The notes under the pieces are model-generated. The model saw nothing but the letters and a program-made list of their open reading frames with translations, was not told the DNA's origin and searched no databases. Both the position numbers and the translations under genes were made by a program. Positions 18,181 to 27,134 of a stretch of 64,000 nt of DNA are shown piece by piece. Source of the DNA: UBA1422 sp041752735 (GTDB lineage Bacteria > Bacillota > Clostridia > Peptostreptococcales > Anaerovoracaceae); the NCBI GenBank assembly GCA_041752735.1, contig JBGSVW010000026.1:12086-76085 (forward strand), read 5' to 3'. How positions within the stretch are numbered: the stretch's first letter is position 1; every line of letters begins with the position of its first letter.

Positions 18181-19695
18181 ATGAAAGACAAGAACCAAAC
18201 AACTGCAAACGCAGTTGAATCCCAAAAGGGAAAAGTGGCAGTTCACACTGTAAACGAAGAGGGGCAAACGTTAAAACGGGGCATTGCTGGATGGCAGGTT
18301 ACCTTTATAGCGCTAGGCGGCATAATTGGATCTGCATATTTTCTGGGCATTGGTCTTATTGTGCAAGAAATGGGACCTAGCGCCATATTTGCGTATGCCA
18401 TCGTTGGATTTATATTATTTGGCATCATGACTGCTTTTGCAGAACTACTTGTTAACCTGCCACGGAAGGGCACTTTCGTATCCTATGCACAGGAATTCCT
18501 TGGTGACTCTGTTGCATCCGGCATCGGTTGGTCGTATTGGTTGGCCTGGGGAGCGTATATACCCTCAGAAGCGATTGCAGGAGGCATCGTGCTGGACAAA
18601 TTGATACCGGGCAATGTGTTTCTTTATGCTGTTATCATTTTGACATTAGTCACAGTTATCAATTTGGCAGAAGTAAAGTTTTTTGCTCGAGTTGAATCGG
18701 TCAATGCAGTATTAAAACTTGGCGCAATCGTCGTTTTTATCATAGCAGCTCTTGGAATCTGGCTTGGTGTGTTTGGGAACAGCACTGAATTCATAGGGAC
18801 TTCAGTAATATTACCGGATCCTTCATTGTCGATATATGAACAACTATTCCCTTATGGAGCGATCGCTGTGTTTGTCTTTATGACGATGGTTTTTTCTTCC
18901 GTCGGTGGTGTTGAGATTGTAGGAATGACTGCGGCAGAAGCGCAAAACCCAGAAAAGGCAATTCCCAAAGCCTGTAGAAGCATCGTGTACCGTGTCGTAA
19001 TTGTATATATTGTGCCATTGATTTTGATTTGCCTGCTTCTTCCAACTGCGGAAGCGGGAATTGACGGTTCTATTTATGCAACGATTCTTACAAAGTATGG
19101 GCTTGACAGTTTGGCAGGCATCTTCTCCGTCATCATTTTTATTGCAGCATTTAGTTGCAGCAATGCTTGTTTCTATGCTACGGTCAGAGACATGTATGCA
19201 TTGTCACAGTCTGGGTTGGCCCCAAGATTCTTGAGTAAACTCAACAAGAACCACACACCGAAAAATGCGGTGTATGTATCTTTAGCTTTTGTTTGGATAG
19301 TGTTGCTTGTCGCATCCTTTGCAGGCGAGTCTTCAGCCTATGCATACTTGTTTGTTGCAACTGGTTTTGCGGGTTCCATCTGCTGGGTAGGCATTTTATC
19401 ATCCATGCTGATCTTCAGACTAAAACTCAAGAAACGTGGATATGTTCCAGCTGATGTTCTCAAATCAAGAGTCAAGCATCTTCCAATCACTATAATCGCA
19501 CTTGCGTTATTGCTAACCGGACTTGGGTATTTGATTGCAGAACTTGAGAACATCTCACTATTCTTAATTGCAATCAGTGCGTTTGTCATTCCAATGCTGA
19601 TTAGATATATCAGTAAAAAGCTGAAGCATGAAAGGGCGCCACTTGTAATAAGCAGCGATGAAAAAACGTTTGACGAGGCGTTCCCGGAGAAATAG
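18181..19695 (+). CDS. APC-superfamily permease
   Basis: A 504-aa transporter with about 12 membrane helices and a hydrophilic N-terminal tail of about 35 residues. The first helix carries the amino acid/polyamine/organocation signature GGIIGSAYFLGIG, and AQNPEKAIPKACRSIVYRVV is the typical loop after helix 6. It starts after GAAAGGAACAG, 63 bases after mttB and in the same operon, and ends at a terminator. The substrate may be a methylamine or a precursor; families that carry amino acids look the same at this level. The stop is TAG with a TAA four codons later. Confidence 0.85.
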   Translation: MKDKNQTTANAVESQKGKVAVHTVNEEGQTLKRGIAGWQVTFIALGGIIGSAYFLGIGLIVQEMGPSAIFAYAIVGFILFGIMTAFAELLVNLPRKGTFVSYAQEFLGDSVASGIGWSYWLAWGAYIPSEAIAGGIVLDKLIPGNVFLYAVIILTLVTVINLAEVKFFARVESVNAVLKLGAIVVFIIAALGIWLGVFGNSTEFIGTSVILPDPSLSIYEQLFPYGAIAVFVFMTMVFSSVGGVEIVGMTAAEAQNPEKAIPKACRSIVYRVVIVYIVPLILICLLLPTAEAGIDGSIYATILTKYGLDSLAGIFSVIIFIAAFSCSNACFYATVRDMYALSQSGLAPRFLSKLNKNHTPKNAVYVSLAFVWIVLLVASFAGESSAYAYLFVATGFAGSICWVGILSSMLIFRLKLKKRGYVPADVLKSRVKHLPITIIALALLLTGLGYLIAELENISLFLIAISAFVIPMLIRYISKKLKHERAPLVISSDEKTFDEAFPEK

Positions 19696-19756
19696 TCATC
19701 AAACGAGTAATAGTTATAGCATTCTTGTGTAGTTAGAATTGGTATAAAGGTCTTCG

Positions 19757-19780
19757 AGGGTAGCAGAAACGCTACCCTTT
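19757..19780 (+). terminator. terminator of the mtbC2-mtbB2-mttB-permease operon
   Basis: GGGTAGC and GCTACCC arms enclose AGAAAC and are followed by TTT. Confidence 0.75.
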
Positions 19781-19919
19781 GACTTTGGGGCTACGTCGAT
19801 AAATAACAGTGTGTAATAGTAATGTCATTTTCTATTGAAAGGATTTGAGCACTTTTGCGTAGCCGTTACATTGCGATGTTCGTCCAATAATCGACGTGCC
19901 AAATCAAGGGATTTTTCGT

Positions 19920-20045
19920 TTAATGAAGGTAGATATCAGTGATACTTCCAGTTGAATGGCCAAGCAATTCCTGCATGATTGTAAACGGCATTTGTGCATC
20001 TTTAAGCTCCGTTGCAAAAGTGGATTGCGTCGAAATACAATCACT
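19920..20045 (-). pseudogene. tyrosine recombinase relic (C-terminal ~40 codons)
   Basis: The minus strand reads STFATELKDAQMPFTIMQEL, then LGHSTGSITDIYLH and a stop. This is the C-terminal block of a phage-type integrase: the normal HTFATRLL..VQELLGHSS..TT.IYTH with the last His and the catalytic Tyr region. The first His is replaced and nothing recognisable precedes it. The rest of the 485-base gap (19781-20265) holds no gene; it includes the promoter of the next gene (GTTACAAT near 20190). Confidence 0.6.
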
Positions 20046-20265
20046 GGGTTTGCAACTCCATACTAGCCTGTCAAGATAAGTGGAGACAACAGATACCACG
20101 TGACGTAACGCAGAATAATATCGGATTAGAAATGTTTCCCTTAAATTAAACTTTCAGCCATTTTTGTTTCATTTCAGGATTAATAATGTTACAATTTCGA
20201 GAAAGAGCAGAGAGTTATGACAATAGAATCTATGTTGCCAATAAGGAAGAGAATAAGAGGAAGAT

Positions 20266-21120
20266 ATGCTTAATAAAGAGAAAATAACAGCCATAATTGA
20301 AACTTCAGTACTTACTTCACCCTATAACAATTTCAGCTCGATGAATTTGCCGGAGGAGCCGATGTGGCAAAAACCTATAATCGGTTTTGCTGCTGGAGAT
20401 GACCAGTACTTTAAAAAGTTCAAAGAGGAAATAGGCGATTTTTACTGGTTACCGAACGAAGCCTATAAACTTAAATTTAGTAATTCGCTGGCAAAAGACA
20501 ATCAGCTTACGGTAATTAGCATAGGCTTTCCACAAACAGACAATACAAAAAACGACCAAAAAAAATCTAAAGACATGCCAAGTGAAAGATGGCTTAGGAC
20601 GAGAGGTGAGTGGGAACCAATGATTGATAAAATCGTTGCGAACATAATTGCTGAATTGGCTAAAGATGGCATTGAAGCTGTAGCGATAGACGAGATAAAA
20701 GAATTTTCAAGGCATAATTCGGAAAAGTTCGGAATAGCTTCCAACTGGTCACACCGGCATACTGCGTTTGTTGCGGGAATAGGTACCTTTGGGCTTTCAG
20801 ATGGCCTAATTACCAAAAAAGGCAAAGCAATGCGCTTTACTACTCTAATCGTTAATCGGGTATTTGAGCCAACGGTTAGGCCTTATAAAAGCCATCAGGA
20901 GTACTGTAAATTTTATCGTGATGGAAGCTGCGGCGCTTGTATTTATAGATGTCCTGTACAGGCAATAACGAAACAAGGCCATGACAAGGATATTTGCAGT
21001 GCATATCTGCAAAAAATTAAGAATGAAATAGGGCCGGATTATTTAAAACATTCCAGTTATATTTCAGGCTGTGGTTTGTGCCAAACAAAAGTTCCATGTC
21101 AGGATGGCGTGCCAGAATAA
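20266..21120 (+). CDS. double [4Fe-4S] QueG-like protein
   Basis: A 284-aa cytoplasmic protein with the fold of the epoxyqueuosine reductase/reductive dehalogenase group. The N-terminal region contains HRHTAFVAGIGTFGLSDGLI, matching the G-x-G-x-x-G-K/L-G-L segment of QueG. It is followed by two clustered cysteine sets: DGSCGACIYRCPVQAI with a later DICSAYL, and SGCGLCQTKVPCQDG. It is not a canonical QueG. The ATG follows AGAGGAAG. It lies just after the mttB operon, and a second QueG-like gene follows 123 bases later. Its role is unknown; a redox partner for corrinoid or a tRNA-modification side enzyme are both possible. Confidence 0.75.
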   Translation: MLNKEKITAIIETSVLTSPYNNFSSMNLPEEPMWQKPIIGFAAGDDQYFKKFKEEIGDFYWLPNEAYKLKFSNSLAKDNQLTVISIGFPQTDNTKNDQKKSKDMPSERWLRTRGEWEPMIDKIVANIIAELAKDGIEAVAIDEIKEFSRHNSEKFGIASNWSHRHTAFVAGIGTFGLSDGLITKKGKAMRFTTLIVNRVFEPTVRPYKSHQEYCKFYRDGSCGACIYRCPVQAITKQGHDKDICSAYLQKIKNEIGPDYLKHSSYISGCGLCQTKVPCQDGVPE

Positions 21121-21243
21121 GTGGTATGAATGTAAAAAAATCAGGAATGATTATGACTGCCCAAACATGCTGCGCAAATATCAACGCTGCCCAGCTATGG
21201 AGTTATCAAAATAAACCAAATGATTAAAAAGAAGGAAGCAAAG

Positions 21244-22164
21244 ATGGATAAAAAAGAGGAAAGAGCCCAGCTGGAAGCCAGGTTGACAGAGATTGCCAAA
21301 GAGCATCTGATTGATGAAATTCGTTTTATCGATACAGAAGACTTAACGGAGGCCCATGTGGGAGATCCCCAAAAGTTCTCAAGTAGGCAACCCAAGGTCA
21401 TTATGCCCGGAGCTAAATCCATTGTTTTGGCTGCAATCTATATTGGCAATTTTGTCACAGCGTCTGATACCAATCACGGCCGTATGAGCCGGCTTGTATT
21501 GTCCGGTTACTACGCCAATATCGTAAAGCCAATGGAAGCCCTGCGAGAGGAACTGATAAAAAGAGGATACCAGGCGTTGCTGTTTGACGGCGAAAATGAC
21601 GATGAACAGATTCCGTTGAAGGGAACGGCTGTCAAAGCCGGATTGGGATGGATCGGAAAACATTCCATCCTGATTCATCCCAAGTATGGTACATTTCTAG
21701 CATTGGGAGGCATCGTGACAGACGCAGACCTGGGCACCCAATACCCCATCGAAAAAAACCGTTGCGATGGGTGCCACCGATGTATGGATGTCTGCCCCAC
21801 GAAGGCAATCGAAACACCTCAGGTCATCAATATTGACAAATGCCTGTCCAACATTATGGATCAATATATCAGTGGAGACGACATTCCACCCGAGGCAGAT
21901 ACAGACCAGTATTTCTTTGAATGTGACATCTGCCAAAACGCATGCCCGTGGAACGGAAGACATCTAAAAAGTCCGCTGGCCACACCTTACGGTGAAAGAT
22001 TTAACCGGGAAAGGGTCGAAAACCTTCTGGATATCAAAAACCTGGAGCAGTTGGGCGAAGACACATACGAAAAGAATCTGACACCTCTTATGGAGGGATA
22101 CGTTTTGCCATACAAAACCTTTTGCCGAAATCTGAACCATGTCCTCCGCAAAAGAAAGCCATGA
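21244..22164 (+). CDS. queG: epoxyqueuosine reductase-like protein
   Basis: This 306-aa protein is close to QueG, the cobalamin-dependent enzyme that reduces epoxyqueuosine in tRNA. Blocks seen are KVIMPGAKSIVLAAIYI, LKGTAVKAGLGWIGKHSILI, FLALGGIVTDADL, and the two-cluster motif CDGCHRCMDVCPTKAI ... DKCLSN ... FFECDICQNACPWN. The start is ATG 21244, after AAGAAGGAAG. It lacks the C-terminal HEAT-like part of long QueG forms, as many do. The gene ends at a hairpin repeated elsewhere in the window. Because three such proteins cluster beside corrinoid methyltransferases, a role in reducing corrinoid cofactors is an alternative. Confidence 0.7.
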   Translation: MDKKEERAQLEARLTEIAKEHLIDEIRFIDTEDLTEAHVGDPQKFSSRQPKVIMPGAKSIVLAAIYIGNFVTASDTNHGRMSRLVLSGYYANIVKPMEALREELIKRGYQALLFDGENDDEQIPLKGTAVKAGLGWIGKHSILIHPKYGTFLALGGIVTDADLGTQYPIEKNRCDGCHRCMDVCPTKAIETPQVINIDKCLSNIMDQYISGDDIPPEADTDQYFFECDICQNACPWNGRHLKSPLATPYGERFNRERVENLLDIKNLEQLGEDTYEKNLTPLMEGYVLPYKTFCRNLNHVLRKRKP

Positions 22165-22189
22165 AATTTCAACGATTTTTGGTGGACTG

Positions 22190-22271
22190 CTCCGAGAAAA
22201 TAGCAGTGGGTAAATGTAATTTCATATGCATAGAACTAAGCCGGCTAATTTAATCAGTTAGCCGGCTTTTG
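22190..22271 (+). repeat. dispersed repeat R2 with terminator hairpin, copy 1
   Basis: A stretch with AATTTCATATGCATAGAAC and then AAGCCGGCTAA...TTAGCCGGCTTTT recurs at 29447-29532. The palindrome followed by Ts acts as the terminator of the queG-like gene (22239-22271). Confidence 0.7.
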
Positions 22272-22365
22272 TTTCATCCATTTCATAGGGTACATTTTAG
22301 TATTTGTGAGCAAAAGTGTTTACATCTCGACGCAGTTAACGTAGTCATATAACGCAATAAATTAG

Positions 22366-22394
22366 TTGACTGGTATACTAAAATACGCTACAAT
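22366..22394 (+). promoter_or_regulatory. sigma-A promoter of marR-type gene
   Basis: TTGACT and TACAAT are separated by 17 bases, 60 bases before the start. GGTATACT in the spacer region could be part of an autoregulatory operator. Confidence 0.65.
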
Positions 22395-22454
22395 AAACAA
22401 AACGGTTCGCCGGTAAACGATAAAAAAATGCGGGCTTTAAAGAAAGGTAATCCA

Positions 22455-22895
22455 ATGGAAAACAGAGATTTCGGGAAAGTAATACGTGCCATAACCTTGA
22501 ACGCAAATCAGTATATCGGTTCAAAAATAGAGAAATATGGCATCAAGCAAGGGCAGTTCGAGTATTTTCTATTAATTAGTTCTAGTCCTGGTATCAACCA
22601 GCTTGAATTAGCCCAGTTAAAAGCAGTTGGAAAAGCTAGCGTAACAAAGGCACTTAAACTCCTGGAAGCAGGGGGATTAATTCGAAGAGAAATTGACGAA
22701 AATGATAGAAGAAACACTTTATGCTATATTACGGCGAAAGGCGAAACGGTGGCGGGGGATTTGCTGAAAGTAAAGGCTGATGCAGAGAGCGTGCTATTTC
22801 GAGATTTTACGGAAAATGACATAGAATTACTATATAAGAGTTTGTCGTTATTGTTACAAAATTCAAAACATCTAATGGATGATGCCCAGCTATAG
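22455..22895 (+). CDS. MarR-family transcriptional regulator
   Basis: A 146-aa winged-helix regulator. The recognition region reads GINQLELAQLKAVGKASVTK, then LKLLEAGGLIRRE, and the wing is DENDRRNTLCYITAKGE. I take ATG 22455 (after AAAGAAAGG) over an in-frame ATG 27 bases upstream. The next gene begins 15 bases after its TAG, so it probably controls itself and the iron-sulfur protein downstream. A backup TAA follows the TAG four codons later. Confidence 0.88.
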   Translation: MENRDFGKVIRAITLNANQYIGSKIEKYGIKQGQFEYFLLISSSPGINQLELAQLKAVGKASVTKALKLLEAGGLIRREIDENDRRNTLCYITAKGETVAGDLLKVKADAESVLFRDFTENDIELLYKSLSLLLQNSKHLMDDAQL

Positions 22896-22910
22896 ATTGG
22901 AGTTGATTAA

Positions 22911-23837
22911 ATGAGATTTCCTATGCCAAGAGAGTATAAACATATAAGATCTGTGGACCGTGTCCGCTTTGGTGAACCACACTTCAAAGAGGGATTATCC
23001 GTTCCGGAGATTAGCATCAAATACGGGAGCTTGTCTTCGAAAATAAAAACGATGCCATTTTATAGAAAATATTTATTTGGAGCTTTGCGAGAGATTGGAA
23101 AAACAGTGAAATCAATCGAAAGAAACCCATATTTAAATAAAACCCATTTGATGCCAGATGAAATGGAAGAAATAGAAAAGTACGCAAAATCCCTTGGGAT
23201 TTCATCTATTGGTTTCACAAAAGTGAAAGAGACTCATATGTTCAAAGAATCCATTATATTATTTGATAATGCAATGGTATTCACCATGGAAATGAAAAAA
23301 TCAGAGATTAAGTTGGCCCCTTCTATTAGAACCATTCAAGAGGTTTTTAGAACTTACTATGAACTTGGAAAGGCAGTGAATCTGATTTCCGAATTCCTGA
23401 GAGAAATGGGATTCAATGCACAGCCGATACCTGCAATTGGAAGCAATCTGAATTTAGCTGTGTTAGCAAGAGATGCAGGGCTTGGCGGTTTTGGGAAAAA
23501 TGGTCTAATTATCACGAAAGAGTTTGGACCAAGTGTACGGTTGGCAGCTGTTTTAACAGATATTGAAAACCTGCCTATGAACCAAGATTTGAAACATGAA
23601 TGGATTCAAGATTTCTGCGACCAATGCAACATGTGCGTCAAAAAATGCCCGGCTAGCGCAATTTATGAGAAACCAATCAACCTTCCTGATCATAGCGAAC
23701 AGCATCTCGATTATAAAAAATGCATTGTGCCATTCACAAAACAAAATGGTTGCTCCGTGTGTATCAAGGAGTGCACCTTTTTTAAGTCTGATTATGAAAA
23801 AATTAAGCGTGCATATGATAGTGGCATACGCCCCTAA
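22911..23837 (+). CDS. reductive-dehalogenase-like double [4Fe-4S] protein
   Basis: The 308-aa product resembles the C-terminal half of reductive dehalogenases and QueG. A central LNLAVLARDAGLGGFGKNGL segment is followed by GPSVRLAAVLTDIENLP. The ferredoxin part then has FCDQCNMCVKKCPASAI with CIVPF, and GCSVCIKECTFFK. No twin-arginine signal is present, so it is cytoplasmic and unlikely to be a respiratory dehalogenase. It is co-transcribed with the MarR gene. Proteins of this group often bind a corrinoid; whether this one does cannot be seen. Confidence 0.78.
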   Translation: MRFPMPREYKHIRSVDRVRFGEPHFKEGLSVPEISIKYGSLSSKIKTMPFYRKYLFGALREIGKTVKSIERNPYLNKTHLMPDEMEEIEKYAKSLGISSIGFTKVKETHMFKESIILFDNAMVFTMEMKKSEIKLAPSIRTIQEVFRTYYELGKAVNLISEFLREMGFNAQPIPAIGSNLNLAVLARDAGLGGFGKNGLIITKEFGPSVRLAAVLTDIENLPMNQDLKHEWIQDFCDQCNMCVKKCPASAIYEKPINLPDHSEQHLDYKKCIVPFTKQNGCSVCIKECTFFKSDYEKIKRAYDSGIRP

Positions 23838-23860
23838 AACAACACTGGGAAACTGCGGAC

Positions 23861-24060
23861 GGTAGTGTTGCAAATAATTCTCAATTCAAGATCAGCGCAT
23901 AAACCTACCCAAATCGCAGCCTAATTATATGCAACACCAAACAGCCGATTAATCAGCTTAATTTCTGAAATCACATCTGGTTTCCCGGCTTGCCCTTTGT
24001 GGATCATGTGCATGACCTCGATTCCGGAAAGGGTAGCGCAAGCGGATTTGTAACTGCGAA
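23861..24060 (-). mobile_element. IS6-like element relic B (terminal repeat plus transposase C-terminus)
   Basis: GGTAGTGTTGCAAATAATTC resembles IS6-family terminal repeats, which share GG...TGTTGCAAA. Starting 40 bases inward, the minus strand codes a transposase tail: TLSGIEVMHMIHKGQAGKPD, VISEIKLINRLFGVAYN, stop at 23921. A short inverted copy of the end (AATTATATGCAACAC) overlaps the stop. Upstream of about 24060 the frame is lost. Confidence 0.65.
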
Positions 24061-24469
24061 ATCACAACATGGAATTTATGATTTGAGTGGTTGCACCCGC
24101 AGGCGTAATTCCATAACCAGTAGGCGTAATTCAGAATATCGCCGATTGTATCAAAAGGTGAGTGATTAGCCAAAAAACCCTTGAAATTTCAACGTTTTCA
24201 GGGGTTATTTCCTTTTTTGACAACATTTTGACGTAATTATTTTTTTCACAATGTTTTTTGGGGTAATCTTATGGTTGCTTTGGGGTGAAAAACCGATTAT
24301 CATTAGAGCAGAAGTATTGGTAATGGGGGATTTATGAGATTAGGGTTTAGATACTGTAACAGAATAAGCGATTTTTGAAAGTGCACTCTTGGTGTGCTTT
24401 TTTTGTAGACCCATGTCCTTCATAATATAAGAATTTGGTGAGCTATATGCTTTATAGGAGGGGATTTTC
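24061..24469. other. gene-free stretch with two terminator hairpins
   Basis: No supported gene. It contains a hairpin AACCCTTGAAA/TTTCAGGGGTT (24174-24210) followed by T-rich DNA. A second hairpin, AAAGTGCAC/GTGTGCTTT with seven Ts (24378-24404), follows. GGATTTATGAGATTAGGGTT at 24330 recurs at 29421. It looks like remains of deleted genes. Confidence 0.5.
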
Positions 24470-24655
24470 ATGGATCAATTAGTTACATTTGTGCCGCTGC
24501 TGATACTGCCTGTGTTCATGTATCTGTTTGGAAGATTTTGCAGTAGAATTGCCGAGAGCAAAGGGTATGATAAAAAGACGTTTTTCTGGCTTGGGGTATT
24601 CTTCAATATTCCGGCATTGATTATCATATCTGTTATGCCTGCTAACCATCTTTAA
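24470..24655 (+). CDS. small membrane protein (61 aa)
   Basis: Starts after AGGAGGGGATTTTC. Two hydrophobic helices (about 6-24 and 39-58) flank a basic loop, SRIAESKGYDKK. No family is recognised. It stands alone between repeats. Confidence 0.65.
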   Translation: MDQLVTFVPLLILPVFMYLFGRFCSRIAESKGYDKKTFFWLGVFFNIPALIIISVMPANHL

Positions 24656-24756
24656 AGGGAAACAACCAAGCACCCTGCCTGGAATCGTCATTAGGATGGT
24701 AATTCCCTAGTATTAGATTTTTTGTAATTATAGATAATATTTAGAAAGGAAAAATT

Positions 24757-24951
24757 ATGAAGATTGCATTTTACTTTATTGCTTTTATTTTTGTAAGTTT
24801 CTTTATGGATATCTCATCATTTTTATTAGGCAGTGTGATTGGAGGCGGCAACAGTGAGATAGGGTATGCGGTAATGGCGATATCTTTACTAGCGGGTGTG
24901 ATTGTGTGCTGCACAATATATATTGGCAATTGCATTAGTAAAAACAACTAA
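24757..24951 (+). CDS. small membrane protein (64 aa)
   Basis: Starts after AGAAAGGAAAAATT. Two membrane helices (about 3-27 and 36-58) are joined by a glycine-rich turn, SVIGGGNSEIG. The C-terminus is polar (ISKNN). Function unknown. An IS6-like end begins two bases after its TAA. Confidence 0.65.
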   Translation: MKIAFYFIAFIFVSFFMDISSFLLGSVIGGGNSEIGYAVMAISLLAGVIVCCTIYIGNCISKNN

Positions 24952-24952
24952 T

Positions 24953-25025
24953 TAGTGGTGCAAATAATCCTTAACTCACCCACCCACAAGCAACCGCCTG
25001 GCATCGCCATTATGGTGGGAGGACT
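24953..25025 (+). repeat. dispersed repeat R1 (solo IS6-like end), copy with CCCACAAG tail
   Basis: TTAGTGGTGCAAATAATCC is followed by CACCCACAAGCAACCGCC and CATCGCCATTATGGTGG. The same order recurs at 30433-30505. A partial CCTGG.ATCG.CATTA.G.TGG piece also lies at 24680-24705. Confidence 0.6.
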
Positions 25026-25135
25026 GATACTTTTACTCGATTAAGTACATAAATTAAACAAAATAATAGCAACTCCACGACAAGGAGAGTTACAAATACG
25101 TTCAGACGTGATACGCTTCCTTTGGGGGTGAAGCA

Positions 25136-26068
25136 ATGAAACAAGAAAATATTGGTGCGTTCGTCGCAAACTTAAGGAAAGACAAGGGATGGACCCAAAA
25201 GGAATTGGCGTCCCAACTTGGTGTTAGCGATAAGGCCATTTCGAAGTGGGAAACAGGTAAAGGTCTTCCGGATATGGGTATGTTGATTCCGCTCAGTGAA
25301 GCATTAGGGGTCACCATTGACGAACTCTTATCGGGGAGAAGAAGTGCCGATATTATCAATGGAAAAGACAATGAATCCAATAAAGCGCTTATCGAATATG
25401 CCACTAGGACAATAAAACGAATAAAGAAGAACTATCGTTTGATTCCGGCTGCACTGCTTGGGATTTTTGTTTTGAGCATACTGGTGTTAAACAGTTTGGG
25501 CTTCGGTTTCAATCAGGAGCCGGAGAACCCACTGAAAGGAATCGTGGAAAGAAATCCGATGAACTCCATTGGAATGGCAGATATGACGGATGAGGAGCAC
25601 GCTCTAACTAATTTTGCTAACGGCGCAATCATCGGGAAAACATATTTGGCCTATCGGCTCCACGATGATAAAAAACTATCTTCCATCGGTCTATACATGT
25701 TTGATGGCACGAAATGGTCATCCTATCCAATCATCACCAATGGAGAAAGCCAGTTAGGATTAATATCCTTAGCTGTAAATGGTGGAACCGCAGAGGTCGG
25801 CTTATATGAAGCGGATGGTGGATCACATACAGCACAAAGACCCTTGGTCGGATATCAGGAATCGTGGACTTGGGCATCTGGTATATCGGATCAATCAATT
25901 CCAATATCAAATTCCGGAACGAGAGTAATAACGTTCTGGGTGGCAGGGGAAGAGGCGGCTATCGTAACCTCTGATATGTTTTATGAAACCGAGGCAGATT
26001 GGCTAGCGAATAGGAGTTCATTAGAAGACAATGCATATGTCGTTGCATTATATATGGTTGTTGAATAA
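25136..26068 (+). CDS. XRE-family helix-turn-helix protein with membrane anchor
   Basis: 310 aa. An N-terminal Cro/C1-type domain (about 7-62; KGWTQKELASQLGVSDKAIS) precedes DELLSGRR, one membrane helix near 103-120 (LIPAALLGIFVLSILVLNSL) and a 190-residue, probably external, domain of no known family. The layout suggests a membrane-tethered regulator sensing something outside. It is followed 22 bases later by a lipoprotein gene with its own strong ribosome site, so the two may form one unit. Confidence 0.8.
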   Translation: MKQENIGAFVANLRKDKGWTQKELASQLGVSDKAISKWETGKGLPDMGMLIPLSEALGVTIDELLSGRRSADIINGKDNESNKALIEYATRTIKRIKKNYRLIPAALLGIFVLSILVLNSLGFGFNQEPENPLKGIVERNPMNSIGMADMTDEEHALTNFANGAIIGKTYLAYRLHDDKKLSSIGLYMFDGTKWSSYPIITNGESQLGLISLAVNGGTAEVGLYEADGGSHTAQRPLVGYQESWTWASGISDQSIPISNSGTRVITFWVAGEEAAIVTSDMFYETEADWLANRSSLEDNAYVVALYMVVE

Positions 26069-26090
26069 TCAGTGCAAAGGAGGTATCCCC

Positions 26091-27131
26091 ATGAAAAAAC
26101 TATTTCTTCTTTGCTGTCTGTGTTTAGTAGGAATTCTTTTGTTCGGATGCGCACAGCAGAATGGGGACAAAATAAATCTTGAAAAAATGACCGCTGGGGA
26201 GATTCTAAATGTGCTGACTGAGCAAGGCTATCCCATGGTAACAAAAGTTGAGTTCAATGAGAAGGGAGATCCGGGAGTATATCCTTGGAACCTTGATGGC
26301 TGTACTAGTGCTGTGCAATGGAAAATCCCTGATGATCCTGAATTAGGGCCAGGCGGTGGGACAATAGAGGTCTACGAAACTGAAACTCTTTCCAAGACGC
26401 GTAGAGATTGGGAAGTTACAATATCGAGTTTCTTCCCTGCTAATAAGTACTATCTCCAAGTCGAAAAGGTGCTCCTTCACGTCCCGCAATCATTATCCGA
26501 GCAGGAAGCCTTACAATATCAGGCAGCCCTTCAAGCGATGGCACAAGGCAAATTGCCTGAATCTTTCACAGAAGGAACAAGAGTTCAAGATTCCAATTTT
26601 GTAATTACTCCGCACGAGGACGGAGTTGCAGATTTCATTAAATTACAAAATATATTTAAATCAAGCTATAAAGACGATAAATGTTATAATATCACGCCTG
26701 CGTATATTGCCGATAATTCTGACTATATGATTTATAAATATAACCAATCGTGCGAGTCATTTTTAATGTATGAAAATCGCATTTATGCATTAGGGACTGG
26801 CTTTGGCGGATACGGCCTAACAAGCCTGGCGCTTGCCGATATCAATGACGATGGCAAACAAGAATTATATTTCACTTTTTCTTATGGTTCAGGTATTCAT
26901 CGTTCTCAAGTTGGATATTTTGATCCGGCAAGATATGAAGTGATTATCTTTGAAGATAGCATTATGGATAAGGATGTTGAATTGTCAACTGATAGAGATA
27001 ACAATTTGTGCGTCTTCTCTGCGGATATTAAGATCACTAGCTTTGTTGAATTTGAGCTTGCAAAAGGGAGCATTTTGTACAAGATATCTTATATAAACAA
27101 GAAGATATCTTTAATACCAGCTAACAATTAA
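26091..27131 (+). CDS. predicted lipoprotein
   Basis: A 346-aa protein with a lipoprotein signal (MKKLFLLCCLCLVGILLFGC; lipobox LFGC, Cys 20). I prefer ATG 26091, directly after AAAGGAGGTATCCCC, over an upstream frame start. The C-terminal half holds an FG-GAP/Ca-loop-like segment (LADINDDGKQELYFTF). Its function is unknown. It probably works with the membrane-bound XRE protein encoded just upstream. Confidence 0.78.
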   Translation: MKKLFLLCCLCLVGILLFGCAQQNGDKINLEKMTAGEILNVLTEQGYPMVTKVEFNEKGDPGVYPWNLDGCTSAVQWKIPDDPELGPGGGTIEVYETETLSKTRRDWEVTISSFFPANKYYLQVEKVLLHVPQSLSEQEALQYQAALQAMAQGKLPESFTEGTRVQDSNFVITPHEDGVADFIKLQNIFKSSYKDDKCYNITPAYIADNSDYMIYKYNQSCESFLMYENRIYALGTGFGGYGLTSLALADINDDGKQELYFTFSYGSGIHRSQVGYFDPARYEVIIFEDSIMDKDVELSTDRDNNLCVFSADIKITSFVEFELAKGSILYKISYINKKISLIPANN

Positions 27132-27134
27132 TAC

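Noticed and set aside
23958..24173. 71-aa minus-strand gene
   Set aside because: It is a shifted frame of the decayed transposase; the homologous residues are in the neighbouring frame.
26031..26090. Longer lipoprotein with 20 extra N-terminal residues
   Set aside because: ATG 26091 has the strong AAAGGAGG site and starts directly with a lipoprotein signal.
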